This document shows, piece after piece, positions 45,730-54,427 of a stretch of DNA of 64,000 nt. A program made the position numbers and the translations under genes. The number at the start of each line of letters is the position of its first letter. Position 1 is the stretch's first letter. Source of the DNA: Xylanibacter ruminicola (GTDB lineage Bacteria; Bacteroidota; Bacteroidia; Bacteroidales; Bacteroidaceae). The stretch spans positions 1 through 64,000 of the forward strand of contig NZ_FRBD01000015.1 of assembly GCF_900142525.1 (NCBI RefSeq). The letters are read 5' to 3'. A model generated the notes under the pieces. The model saw only the letters and a list, made by a program, of their open reading frames with translations, ran no database searches and was not told the origin of the DNA.

Positions 45730-45767
45730 CAAATATAATTATATTCGTGGGAAATTTGCTATTTTTG
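45730..45767. promoter_or_regulatory. Back-to-back -7 boxes between the metallopeptidase and GH2 genes
   Basis: TATATTTG on the minus strand (45730-45737) lies 21 bases before the metallopeptidase start. TATTTTTG on the plus strand (45760-45767) lies 20 bases before the GH2 start. Neither has a clear -33 TTTG. Confidence 0.5.
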
Positions 45768-45787
45768 TAGCTAAATTTTAGTTTTTT

Positions 45788-48367
45788 ATGAAGAATCAAT
45801 CATCATTCGCAACTATTACACTATTGCTTGCCCTGCTTATTATGGGAACAGTGACAACAAACGCCCAGAGACCACAGAAAGACATGAACGATAAGTATAT
45901 CGATCTGAGTGGCACATGGCAATTTGCCATCGACCGCCAGCACACAGTACAACCTGTTGATGTGCTGGCAGAGACCATCGAACTACCAGGAACAACAGAC
46001 ACAAACAAGAAAGGAGATATTACTAACAAGTACGACGAAACCACCCATCTTACGCGTCATTACACTTATAAGGGGCGTGCTTGGTATCAGCGCAATGTGA
46101 CGATACCTACTACCTGGAAAAATAAGAGTATTTATCTATTCTTGGAGCGCACCAAACCATCAGAGGTGTATGTTGATGGTATACTTGTGGGTAGTAGTAA
46201 TGACATCTCTACGCCACAGGTTTTTAATCTCACGGCATTTCTTAAGCCTGGCAGTCATAAGCTAGCGATTATGATAGATAATAGCAACGGCGTTCCTGAA
46301 CAACTCTATGCCAGCAGTCATGCCTATACTGAAGATACGCAGACCAACTGGAATGGTATCATAGGCGAGATATATCTTGCAACAACGCAGCCGCAAGCAT
46401 CCATATCGCCCAAGCAGATACATCCCAACTTTCGCAATTTCCATATAGAGGGGCAACATTTCTATGCGGATGGACACAAAATATTTCTACGCGGCAAGCA
46501 CGATGCCTGTGTATGGCCTCATACAGGACATGTGGCTATGGATGTAAAGGCATGGAAAGATTACCTTGGCAATTGTGCCACCTACGGCTTGAACCACATA
46601 CGATTCCATTCTTGGTGTCCACCCGAGGCTGCCTTTGCGGCTGCTGACGAGTTGGGTATCGTCCTGCAACCCGAGCTACCCTTCTGGGGCAGTTTCGACG
46701 ACAAAGACTCGACGTTGATGACTTTTCTACACAAAGAGGGCGAGAACATCATCCGATGGTATGGTCATCATCCCTCGTTCCGCATGTTTGCATTGGGTAA
46801 TGAACTATGGGGCAGCATTGATAAGATGGCTGAGTTTATAGCCGATTTCCGAAAAATGGCACCTGACAAGGTTTACACCTTTGGCAGCAACTACTATCTG
46901 GGGTATCAGGGTGTAAAATCTGGAATGGACTATTTTACCACTTGTCGTGTTGGCGGTGAAGGCTGGGGCAACTATAACACTCACACACGCGGATCGTTCT
47001 CGTTTGCCGATGCTGCCGATGGCGGAATGATCAACCACTACTACCCCAACACACAGATGAACTTTGAAGAGGGATGCAGCCTGACGAATGTACCCATCAT
47101 CTCGCACGAGACGGGACAGTTCCAAATCTATCCTGATTACGATGAAATCAAGAAATACACAGGCGTGCTCTATCCTTATAACTTAGAGGTGTTCCGCTCG
47201 CGCCTTGAAAAGGCAGGTATGCTTGATCAGGCCAAAGATTTCCATCAAGCCAGCGGACTATGGGCGCTCCAGCTTTACAAACAAGACATCGAGATGGATC
47301 TACGCACCCCAAATATGGCAGGGTTCCAACTGCTTGACTTACAGGACTACCCTGGTCAGGGATCGGCCTACGTTGGTATCCTTGATGCTTTTATGCAGAG
47401 TAAGGGACTATGTAACGAACGCGAATGGCGTGGATGGTGCAGCGAGATTGTACCTCTGCTCCACGCACCTAAGTTCTGCTATACTAACGATGAGGGCATT
47501 CATGCTACTATACAATTGGCCAACTACAGCGGAAAATCATTAAAAGGCAAAAAACTTACATGGAATCTCGACAATCAGCATGGCTCTATGACTCTGCCAA
47601 GTGGCGAAGGGCTCATGAATGTTGGTGTTCTAGATATTGATCTGAGTGCCTACAAACAAGCTACACAGATAAAACTTGAACTTCAGGTTGAAGGAACTGA
47701 ATTAAAAAACACCTACGATCTGTGGGTATATCCTTTCGGCGTAGATCTGAGTAAGTTGGAACAGAAGGTGATTGTCACCAACGAGCTGACCGACAGGATA
47801 GCTCAGCAACTGGAGAAAGGTAAGAGCGTGCTGCTGATGCCCGATTCGTCGAATCTCTGCGTGGGTGGATTGTTCCAGACTGACTATTGGAACTATCGCA
47901 TGTTCAAGACCATCTCAGAGAACAACAAGAAGACGGTATCGCCAGGAACACTTGGAATTCTAACCGATCCTAAGCATCCTATCTTTAAGAGCTTCCCAAC
48001 CGAGATGCACACAAACTGGCAGTGGTTCCCCATTATCAAGTCTAGCCACCCGTTTATTCTGGATAATACCGGTAAAGACTATCGCCCCATTGTGCAGGTC
48101 ATCGACAACATAGAGCGCAACCACAAGCTGGGATTGGTATTTGAATTTGCTATAGGCAAAGGCAAACTGCTGGTCTGCATGGCCGATCTGGAAAATGCCT
48201 CGGCCTATCCTGAAGGGCGCCAGTTCTATCGTAGTGTTCTTGAATATATGACATCAAAGGATTTTGCCCCCACAACCAGCATCAGCCTAGAAGATTTCCG
48301 AAAGCTGATGACTACCGATGTTGTAGAAGGCAAAATCGGAGAATTAAATAACATATCCCCCTATTGA
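45788..48367 (+). CDS. Secreted glycoside hydrolase family 2 protein
   Basis: The 859-residue protein has a signal peptide (to about Ala26), the GH2 sugar-binding jelly-roll (about 38-200: DLSGTWQFAID, YQRNVTIP, SEVYVDGILVG) and a TIM barrel from about 215. The acid/base Asn338-Glu339 lies in GNELWG, and a likely nucleophile Glu441 in SHETGQF. The immunoglobulin-like domain that usually sits between jelly-roll and barrel appears absent: ISPKQIHPN runs directly into FRNFHIEGQHF. A C-terminal beta region follows. The substrate is unknown (beta-galactosides or glucuronides are typical). The 3' end overlaps the convergent patatin gene by seven bases. Confidence 0.88.
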   Translation: MKNQSSFATITLLLALLIMGTVTTNAQRPQKDMNDKYIDLSGTWQFAIDRQHTVQPVDVLAETIELPGTTDTNKKGDITNKYDETTHLTRHYTYKGRAWYQRNVTIPTTWKNKSIYLFLERTKPSEVYVDGILVGSSNDISTPQVFNLTAFLKPGSHKLAIMIDNSNGVPEQLYASSHAYTEDTQTNWNGIIGEIYLATTQPQASISPKQIHPNFRNFHIEGQHFYADGHKIFLRGKHDACVWPHTGHVAMDVKAWKDYLGNCATYGLNHIRFHSWCPPEAAFAAADELGIVLQPELPFWGSFDDKDSTLMTFLHKEGENIIRWYGHHPSFRMFALGNELWGSIDKMAEFIADFRKMAPDKVYTFGSNYYLGYQGVKSGMDYFTTCRVGGEGWGNYNTHTRGSFSFADAADGGMINHYYPNTQMNFEEGCSLTNVPIISHETGQFQIYPDYDEIKKYTGVLYPYNLEVFRSRLEKAGMLDQAKDFHQASGLWALQLYKQDIEMDLRTPNMAGFQLLDLQDYPGQGSAYVGILDAFMQSKGLCNEREWRGWCSEIVPLLHAPKFCYTNDEGIHATIQLANYSGKSLKGKKLTWNLDNQHGSMTLPSGEGLMNVGVLDIDLSAYKQATQIKLELQVEGTELKNTYDLWVYPFGVDLSKLEQKVIVTNELTDRIAQQLEKGKSVLLMPDSSNLCVGGLFQTDYWNYRMFKTISENNKKTVSPGTLGILTDPKHPIFKSFPTEMHTNWQWFPIIKSSHPFILDNTGKDYRPIVQVIDNIERNHKLGLVFEFAIGKGKLLVCMADLENASAYPEGRQFYRSVLEYMTSKDFAPTTSISLEDFRKLMTTDVVEGKIGELNNISPY

Positions 48368-49236
48368 TGTATCCCTTCATTCAATTTACATAGAGCTTGC
48401 TGCATCTTTTGGCGCCCGATAGCAGTCAACTTTTCTGATTTATCGTAATCAAAGCCACCATATCGGCTCATCTGAATATCAACAAGCACATCAGGTTTCA
48501 TTAACTGGGCCATAAGAATCGAGTTCTGACGAATCATCACAGAGCTGACTCGTGAAAGCATGGTGTAGTAGTTGAATTCGAGATTATCGGGTATCAGCTT
48601 GTTAAGTATTTGTTGGGTTAACGATGTGCTTCGCTTGCGTTTTTCAGCCAGTTCATGTTGTATCTCCCATTGTGTTTGATAGTCATGTCCGCTCACATCA
48701 ACTCCTACTAATATATCGCCTTGATGACGCGCCACACGATTCATAGGGATGGGATTTGTAACGCCACCGTCGATAAGTATCATGCCATCTCGGTGCACAG
48801 GCTCATAAAACGACGGCAGAGATATCGAAGCACGTATAGCGTCGAAGAGACTGCCTTTACTGAACACCACCTCGCACCCCGCCTTCAAATCGGTTGCTAC
48901 AGCGCAATAAGGTATCGGCAGATCTTCGATAGGCATGTCAGGCACAAACTCCATGATAGCCTCGATAATACGCGCTCCCTTTACAATATGGTTAAGACTT
49001 AGCGAGAAGTCAGTCAGTTCCAGCATCTTCTTACGGTCAACAGACTTCATCCACTCACGGAACTCCTTGAGTTTCCCGGCTGCATATACACCTCCGATGA
49101 GGGCACCCATAGAGCACCCCGCTATAGAAGTGATGTGATAGCCTTGTGATTCAAGTTCTTCTATCGCTCCGATATGAGCAAGGCCTCGTGCTCCCCCACT
49201 CGATAACACTAATGCGACATCCTTATTTTTATTCAT
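48361..49236 (-). CDS. Patatin-like phospholipase (RssA type)
   Basis: The 291-residue protein has the oxyanion motif SSGGARGLAHIGA, the nucleophile elbow GCSMGALIGG (Ser in G-x-S-x-G) and the Asp of the dyad in IDGGVTNPIP. No signal peptide, so cytosolic or membrane-associated. It probably hydrolyses acyl chains of lipids. It lies 24 bases downstream of the barrel-like gene, as the last member of the dCache operon. Confidence 0.92.
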   Translation of the reverse strand: MNKNKDVALVLSSGGARGLAHIGAIEELESQGYHITSIAGCSMGALIGGVYAAGKLKEFREWMKSVDRKKMLELTDFSLSLNHIVKGARIIEAIMEFVPDMPIEDLPIPYCAVATDLKAGCEVVFSKGSLFDAIRASISLPSFYEPVHRDGMILIDGGVTNPIPMNRVARHQGDILVGVDVSGHDYQTQWEIQHELAEKRKRSTSLTQQILNKLIPDNLEFNYYTMLSRVSSVMIRQNSILMAQLMKPDVLVDIQMSRYGGFDYDKSEKLTAIGRQKMQQALCKLNEGIHQ

Positions 49237-49260
49237 TTAAATGTATTTATGAAATCAAGT

Positions 49261-49914
49261 CTATAACAAAAAGTCTAAACCTATAACTACACGCGGATTG
49301 GAGGTAAGTATGTCATTGCTCCAAAGGTAGAGGTTCCAGTTGTTGAAAGTGTAATAGACACCGAAGGCCAAATCAATATCCTTATCGAATTTCCAGGAGT
49401 GGATGGCACCAACCAGAGGTGTGATAGAACGCTTACGCTTTAACGGGATATTGTAGCCTAAATACTCGTAATTGGAAAATCCAAAAGGAGCATCATGATT
49501 AACAATCCACCATGTATTGGAACACCAGAACAGACGGCTATCGCTAGTAATTGCACCATTCATATAGAGTCCCGTGGTAAGATATGAGAACTTGAAGCTT
49601 TTATTAAGATCGAACGACGACATCACCTCGCCGCCGATATTATACCATTTGCTGATTTTGTGACCATAACGCAACAGTCCACCCCAATAGGAACAATCCG
49701 GCCCAGTATAAAGGTCGATACCAGTGTCCAGATGATCGGTAACTCCATATTGGAATGTGGTATAGGTTTCCTGACTATTGATACCTGGACGGACTTTCAA
49801 TGATGAATAGCCATACATCTTGCCCTCACCAGCAGTTCCTGCATAATAGGGAATCTGAGCGATTGCCGGTGTAGCCACCAGAAAGGTGAGAATGGCGATG
49901 AGATACTTACCCAT
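49261..49914 (-). CDS. Predicted outer-membrane or periplasmic beta protein, unknown function
   Basis: The 217-residue product has a signal peptide (to about Ala19, AIAQ). Repeated aromatic/Gly strands follow (YGYSSLKVRPG, FQYGVTDHLDTGIDLYTG, LAFGVYYTFNNWNLYLW) and it ends VVIGLDFLL. This pattern suggests a small beta-barrel or a beta-sandwich exported protein. I do not recognise a family. It lies 9 bases after the sensor kinase gene, so it is probably part of its operon. Confidence 0.7.
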   Translation of the reverse strand: MGKYLIAILTFLVATPAIAQIPYYAGTAGEGKMYGYSSLKVRPGINSQETYTTFQYGVTDHLDTGIDLYTGPDCSYWGGLLRYGHKISKWYNIGGEVMSSFDLNKSFKFSYLTTGLYMNGAITSDSRLFWCSNTWWIVNHDAPFGFSNYEYLGYNIPLKRKRSITPLVGAIHSWKFDKDIDLAFGVYYTFNNWNLYLWSNDILTSNPRVVIGLDFLL

Positions 49915-49923
49915 ATATGATTG

Positions 49924-51831
49924 TTATTTAGGCAACTCGAGTATGACTCTGCATCCTGCATGATAATCAGTATCGAATATCAGATCTCCACCAAGACTCA
50001 GGGCATGACGCTTGGCTAGAGGTAGGCCTAAGCCCAGTCCCTCTGCCAGATTATCAACCTTGGTAAAGGGCTTGAATATCTGATCCATAGAACCTTCAGG
50101 CAAACCAGGACCAATATCTTGTATAGTATAGCGTATCGTAGTGGCCGTTTGCGATATGATGATATCGATGTGCTGACCATCGGTGTATTTGGCTGCATTA
50201 TACAGCAACTCACCTAGCGTACGCATCAAGTACATACGGTTTGATACGATATGCACCGTATCAGGCAGTTTTGTATCCAAATGGATTTTAGCATGGGGGA
50301 AGTGGCTATACGTATATTTGATACATAATTGCGCCATCTCGTTAACCGATATTTCTTCCTGACGGTTGCTGAGCATAACCTCATTAGAACTTGTTTCAGA
50401 TGCATCAAACAACATCAGCACCATACGGTTCATGCTCACAGCATTATTCTTCATCATGGTCGAGATGTTGGTTAGCTCTTCTTCGCTCATCGCCGTCTTA
50501 TTGCTGCTACTTTCGCGTAGCACATCGGCAAAGCCCAGAATCACATTCAGTGGCATGCGCATGTGTTGAGCCACATTCTGAATAAACTGGTTTTTGCGGC
50601 GAACCATATCATCAGTCTGCTTTTGAACTTGTTCCAGCTCTTTATTGTGCTCACGAATCTCATGGGCTTTAGCACGCAGGCTTCCCATACGGGTGCTGAG
50701 TGATATCTGCATCTTGGCAAAACTGTTCTGTAGTCGTCCTATAACACCCTTGTGACGCGTAGTAGGAACAAGCTTATCGAAGTTACCTACAGCAAACTGT
50801 TGTGTAGATTCAAGCAGACTGTTGAGAGGACTGATGGTTTGCTTAACCATCTGGCTACTGAACCATACAATCAGGAGTAGGCCAATGATCATGATAATGA
50901 TGATGACATACCCTAACTCGTAGAAACTCTTCATGGCATCTGAATCGGGACATACCACAGCAAGACTCCAATCGGTATCTGGTACAGGTCGATATATTAC
51001 ATGTAAAAGCTCGCCGTTGATGTGAACATGCATAGAACCACGTTTGCCTGCTATCATCTCATGCCCAAGCGTAATCATATCAGAGTTCTGACTAGGATCG
51101 GCATCAGTGAAAATGGTCTTCCTGAACAGCAGAGTTGTGTCTGGATGTATCAGATAGCGTCCATCAGCACCAAGCAGCATAAAATAGGCTGTGGGATATG
51201 GATGCTCCTGCTTGTTAATCATATCTGAAAGCTTACTTAACGACATCTCAGTGGTAAGCACACCAACTATACGACCGTTTTTACGTTTCAGTGGCCTACA
51301 ATAGGTGGCTATAGCTACATGATGGTCTACCTCGCCCTCAGTATATTCAACAAACGGATCAACCCAACAGGTCTTACCTGTTTTTACAGGTTCGGTATAG
51401 CAGGCCTTATGAAAATAGTTGTATTCGGGCTCTATGTACGATGTAACGCTATCACCATGTTGAACGGTGTAGATGGAGAAGCCATGACCATACTCCTTAA
51501 ACAGATCGGGTATCATATAAACCGAACTACTGACAACCGGATCATTCAAACGCACAATGCGGTTTGATACCGATTTCAAGGAGTCTGGCTGCAGATGCTC
51601 TTCCATCATCCATGCATTAGAGTTTGCTGCAGTCTCCAGGGTGCTCATATAACGATGTACACGACACAATGTGGCATTTAGCAGACTTGAGCCTCCCTCT
51701 AATGCCTCTTGATGTATCAGGTAACGAGACTGTATATATAAGATGCCTACGGATGCAATGAACAAAGGTGTAGCCAATAATATGATGCCCAGACTCATCT
51801 TCCTTGGCAGTTTCAGCTGATGTTTACTCAT
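49924..51831 (-). CDS. dCache-HAMP sensor histidine kinase
   Basis: The 635-residue membrane kinase has TM1 (13-32), a dCache_1 sensor (about 38-300; TEPVKTGKTCWVDPF, VLTTEMSLSKLSD, YLIHPDTTLL), TM2 (306-326), HAMP, and a DHp helix. His423 lies in NVAQHMRMPLNVI, so the phospho-acceptor is present although the following residues are atypical. The HATPase is complete: N-box LLYNAAKYT, G1 DIGPGLP, F-box IFKPFTK and G2 EGLGLGLPLA. It is the only full kinase of the three receptors here. No response regulator gene is adjacent. It overlaps the upstream receptor gene by eight bases. Confidence 0.92.
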   Translation of the reverse strand: MSKHQLKLPRKMSLGIILLATPLFIASVGILYIQSRYLIHQEALEGGSSLLNATLCRVHRYMSTLETAANSNAWMMEEHLQPDSLKSVSNRIVRLNDPVVSSSVYMIPDLFKEYGHGFSIYTVQHGDSVTSYIEPEYNYFHKACYTEPVKTGKTCWVDPFVEYTEGEVDHHVAIATYCRPLKRKNGRIVGVLTTEMSLSKLSDMINKQEHPYPTAYFMLLGADGRYLIHPDTTLLFRKTIFTDADPSQNSDMITLGHEMIAGKRGSMHVHINGELLHVIYRPVPDTDWSLAVVCPDSDAMKSFYELGYVIIIIMIIGLLLIVWFSSQMVKQTISPLNSLLESTQQFAVGNFDKLVPTTRHKGVIGRLQNSFAKMQISLSTRMGSLRAKAHEIREHNKELEQVQKQTDDMVRRKNQFIQNVAQHMRMPLNVILGFADVLRESSSNKTAMSEEELTNISTMMKNNAVSMNRMVLMLFDASETSSNEVMLSNRQEEISVNEMAQLCIKYTYSHFPHAKIHLDTKLPDTVHIVSNRMYLMRTLGELLYNAAKYTDGQHIDIIISQTATTIRYTIQDIGPGLPEGSMDQIFKPFTKVDNLAEGLGLGLPLAKRHALSLGGDLIFDTDYHAGCRVILELPK

Positions 51832-53311
51832 AGTGCCCCTCCTTTCCTGCTTCTGTTTCGGTAAAATGAGTCATGTGATTTAGCAACTCAACCAGCGCAT
51901 CGCTCTTACGCTGTATATTGTCAACCTGCTGGTCAATCTCCTCTTTACTCATGTCATGGTAGTTGTTACACAACGTGGTAACACTTCTCTCTATACTCTC
52001 GGATGGCACGGCCATCTGATTAGTCATATAATGCAGGAACGAAGTCTTCATCCTATCAGCTTCCTCAGTCTTTCCATAGGCGGTCCTTAGCACATCGCTA
52101 CGCTGTTGCAGTCGCACTATCTCATGTTCCTGATCGTTGACTTGTTTCTGCAGAGAATGTTGCATTTTATGAAACCTGTTCTGTAGTTGTCCTATCTCAT
52201 CTTCACGATCGGTATCCTGCAGGTACTCATTCAAATCGCCATCAGCTATACGCTGTGCTGACTGCGTAAGACACTTAAGCGGTTTCAACAGTCTTTTAAT
52301 AATGATTGTTGTCATGGCAAAGAATGCCAGCAGTCCTAAAATGGCAATCACTATAACCAGATAAACAAGCTTGTTGTGCATGTCGAAGATGTCCTCGTAA
52401 GGATAAACCACACCCACACTCCAGCCTAATGTTCCTTCACCATTATAGCGACTTTCCAACTCGCCACGTACAAATGGTTTGAAGAATACACTCCAGCGCT
52501 TGCCATCCATCGTAAAGTCTTTCTCGCCTACTTTACCGGCCACCATCGCTTCGGCTGCCTCAAGCACACTGGCGTCGGCACCATTATCCATCTGACTGAA
52601 CACCGTCTGGCTCTCTAACTTTTTCTCGTCCGGATGTACAATGAATGAACCGTTGCGGGCCAACAGCACGCTGTAGCCATGCTCAGACGGCTTAGCAGCC
52701 AGTATAATCTTCGACAACTGGGCGATAGAAACATCAACTGCGATAACGCCTACACGCTCGCCATTCTTATCAGAAAACGGCAGACAGAAGTTTACCAGAG
52801 GTTCGTTTTCGGTGTCATCACCCTTCAGAGGGTCTGTCCAGCCTATCCATCCCGATTTCATCGGTTCTGAATACCAAACCTGTTCGGTATAGGCACGGTT
52901 GGCAAATGTCTCGGTGGTAACAAGATCTGACTTTATATCGTTTGCAAATGCCCTACGATGTACATAAGCCATAAACAGGTCGGTACCGGGATAATAACCA
53001 GGTTTAAATGCGATGGCACATCCCACGATATTCGGATTACTCAACACCAGCTCACGGCTATAAGTAAACATGCGCTGTTTATCGTCCAGATGTTCAATCA
53101 GGTCATAGTATATGTTTCCAGTACTCTGCTCAACACTTAGCAGAACATTATCAATATCCTGAACTGTAGCATCAAGCATCAAACCAGCATCGCGCATAGC
53201 CTCTTGGCGCAACACCTTATGCGAGAAGTAGACGAGCACTCCGAGCGTGAGTACCAACAGCAACAACACCTCGGCCATAACCTGTAAGTTTATCTTATAC
53301 CGTCTCTGCAT
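51824..53311 (-). CDS. dCache-HAMP receptor with degenerate DHp and no ATPase domain
   Basis: The start at 53311 (MQRRYKINLQVMAEV) avoids a long Trp/Cys-rich extension overlapping the previous gene. The 495-residue protein has TM1 (13-29), a dCache_1 domain (about 35-305; SEPMKSGWIGWTDPL, VGVIAVDVSIAQLS), TM2 (315-337), HAMP (DREDEIGQLQNRF) and a coiled-coil. A vestigial H-box reads YMTNQMAVPSESI, with Asn431 where His would be. It stops soon after, without an ATPase. It may pair with the kinase encoded next. Its start overlaps the previous gene's end by 17 bases. Confidence 0.85.
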   Translation of the reverse strand: MQRRYKINLQVMAEVLLLLVLTLGVLVYFSHKVLRQEAMRDAGLMLDATVQDIDNVLLSVEQSTGNIYYDLIEHLDDKQRMFTYSRELVLSNPNIVGCAIAFKPGYYPGTDLFMAYVHRRAFANDIKSDLVTTETFANRAYTEQVWYSEPMKSGWIGWTDPLKGDDTENEPLVNFCLPFSDKNGERVGVIAVDVSIAQLSKIILAAKPSEHGYSVLLARNGSFIVHPDEKKLESQTVFSQMDNGADASVLEAAEAMVAGKVGEKDFTMDGKRWSVFFKPFVRGELESRYNGEGTLGWSVGVVYPYEDIFDMHNKLVYLVIVIAILGLLAFFAMTTIIIKRLLKPLKCLTQSAQRIADGDLNEYLQDTDREDEIGQLQNRFHKMQHSLQKQVNDQEHEIVRLQQRSDVLRTAYGKTEEADRMKTSFLHYMTNQMAVPSESIERSVTTLCNNYHDMSKEEIDQQVDNIQRKSDALVELLNHMTHFTETEAGKEGHYE

Positions 53312-54284
53312 ATTTAATACGTCTACATATAATGAACACCACAATGATTGCCATAACAGACAGCAATCCCAACAAGGCTGCCACATAGATGAATGGTTTC
53401 TGTAGGTCGCTCTTAGGAGTTACAACTGCTACACTCCAGTCTATGCCTTCTATCGGACCATAGAACAGCACCGAAGGAACACCATTCACATCCATCTCTA
53501 CTACACCACTCTCTCCAGATTCAAGATCCTTAATGATTTGCTTGTCTTTTATCGGCACATTCTTATCTTCAGGATGAATGAGGCATGTACCGTCTTTATC
53601 AAGTAAAACTGAGAAGAAGTCAAAGTCGCGCATCAGTAAGAACTTGTTGATTTGGGCTGCGTTGCGGCATCCGTTTTCAATGCGCTCAAGTTCTTTGCCC
53701 AACCACTCAAAGGTAATGTCGGCTCCACATACACATGCCAGGTTGTCATTGGCATCATATACGGGTTTAACAAAGGTGGTATAGTGTCCGCTAATATTTG
53801 TACCATCGTAATAGTAATATGGATCGCACCAGAATGGCATCTTGATATTCTTGGCACGCACATACCAAGGCGACTTGGTGTAGTCATGACGTGCAGATCC
53901 CACCTGAGTCATCTCGAACTTTGAACTGTCATTATGGTGTACATAAGGTTCAAACCAGGTTCCCTTTTCCTTAAAGTAATTTGGTTCAAAAGCAGCAAAA
54001 TAACCTTGCACATCAGGATTCAGGTTCGACTCTCTCTCAAGGGCACTAATAGCTGCTTCGGGCGAAGTAAGATTCTTCTCTACCTCATTAAACACATTGG
54101 TGGCACTCATTTCCATGCCGGCAATGGTTTTATACAACTGCGTTGCTACTGAGTTCTGTAGTCCATAATAACGAACGTTAGTTTCTGCCTTCATGGCTGC
54201 GAAAAATGCCAAGTACGACAATACGGCAACAAGCAGTATAACCGTAGCAAGCGACAACACCAATGGCCAAGCTCGTTTTTTCAT
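53295..54284 (-). CDS. dCache receptor without cytosolic output domain
   Basis: The start at 54284 (MKKRAWPLVLSLATV) is chosen because a good promoter ends at 54313; the longer frame would start upstream of it. The 329-residue protein has TM1 (8-32), a dCache_1 domain (about 35-295: YFKEKGTWFEPYVHH, NLACVCGADITFEWLGKEL, GTCLIHPEDK) and TM2 (300-320). It ends at ICRRIKYAETV, leaving only about ten cytosolic residues. It can sense but not signal alone. It is the first gene of the operon. Confidence 0.85.
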   Translation of the reverse strand: MKKRAWPLVLSLATVILLVAVLSYLAFFAAMKAETNVRYYGLQNSVATQLYKTIAGMEMSATNVFNEVEKNLTSPEAAISALERESNLNPDVQGYFAAFEPNYFKEKGTWFEPYVHHNDSSKFEMTQVGSARHDYTKSPWYVRAKNIKMPFWCDPYYYYDGTNISGHYTTFVKPVYDANDNLACVCGADITFEWLGKELERIENGCRNAAQINKFLLMRDFDFFSVLLDKDGTCLIHPEDKNVPIKDKQIIKDLESGESGVVEMDVNGVPSVLFYGPIEGIDWSVAVVTPKSDLQKPFIYVAALLGLLSVMAIIVVFIICRRIKYAETV

Positions 54285-54312
54285 GTTCCTATTGTTAGAT
54301 ATAATATTTCTG

Positions 54313-54343
54313 CAAAAATATAAAATTTCCCGATAAAAACAAA
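54313..54343 (-). promoter_or_regulatory. Promoter (-33/-7) of the dCache operon
   Basis: The minus strand shows TTTG (54340-54343), a 19-base spacer and TATTTTTG (54313-54320), about 29 bases before the start codon. Confidence 0.7.
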
Positions 54344-54367
54344 GCAACACGTTGCGTTTTAACAAAA

Positions 54368-54405
54368 TTTAATCCCCCGCCGGCCATTACCAACAGGGGA
54401 TTAAA
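54368..54405 (-). terminator. Terminator downstream of the ppiD-like gene
   Basis: A 10-bp stem TTTAATCCCC/GGGGATTAAA with an 18-base loop and an A/T-rich minus-strand tail, 23 bases after the stop. It lies between the ppiD-like gene and the dCache promoter. Confidence 0.55.
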
Positions 54406-54427
54406 ACATATAAACTAATTATTCTTT

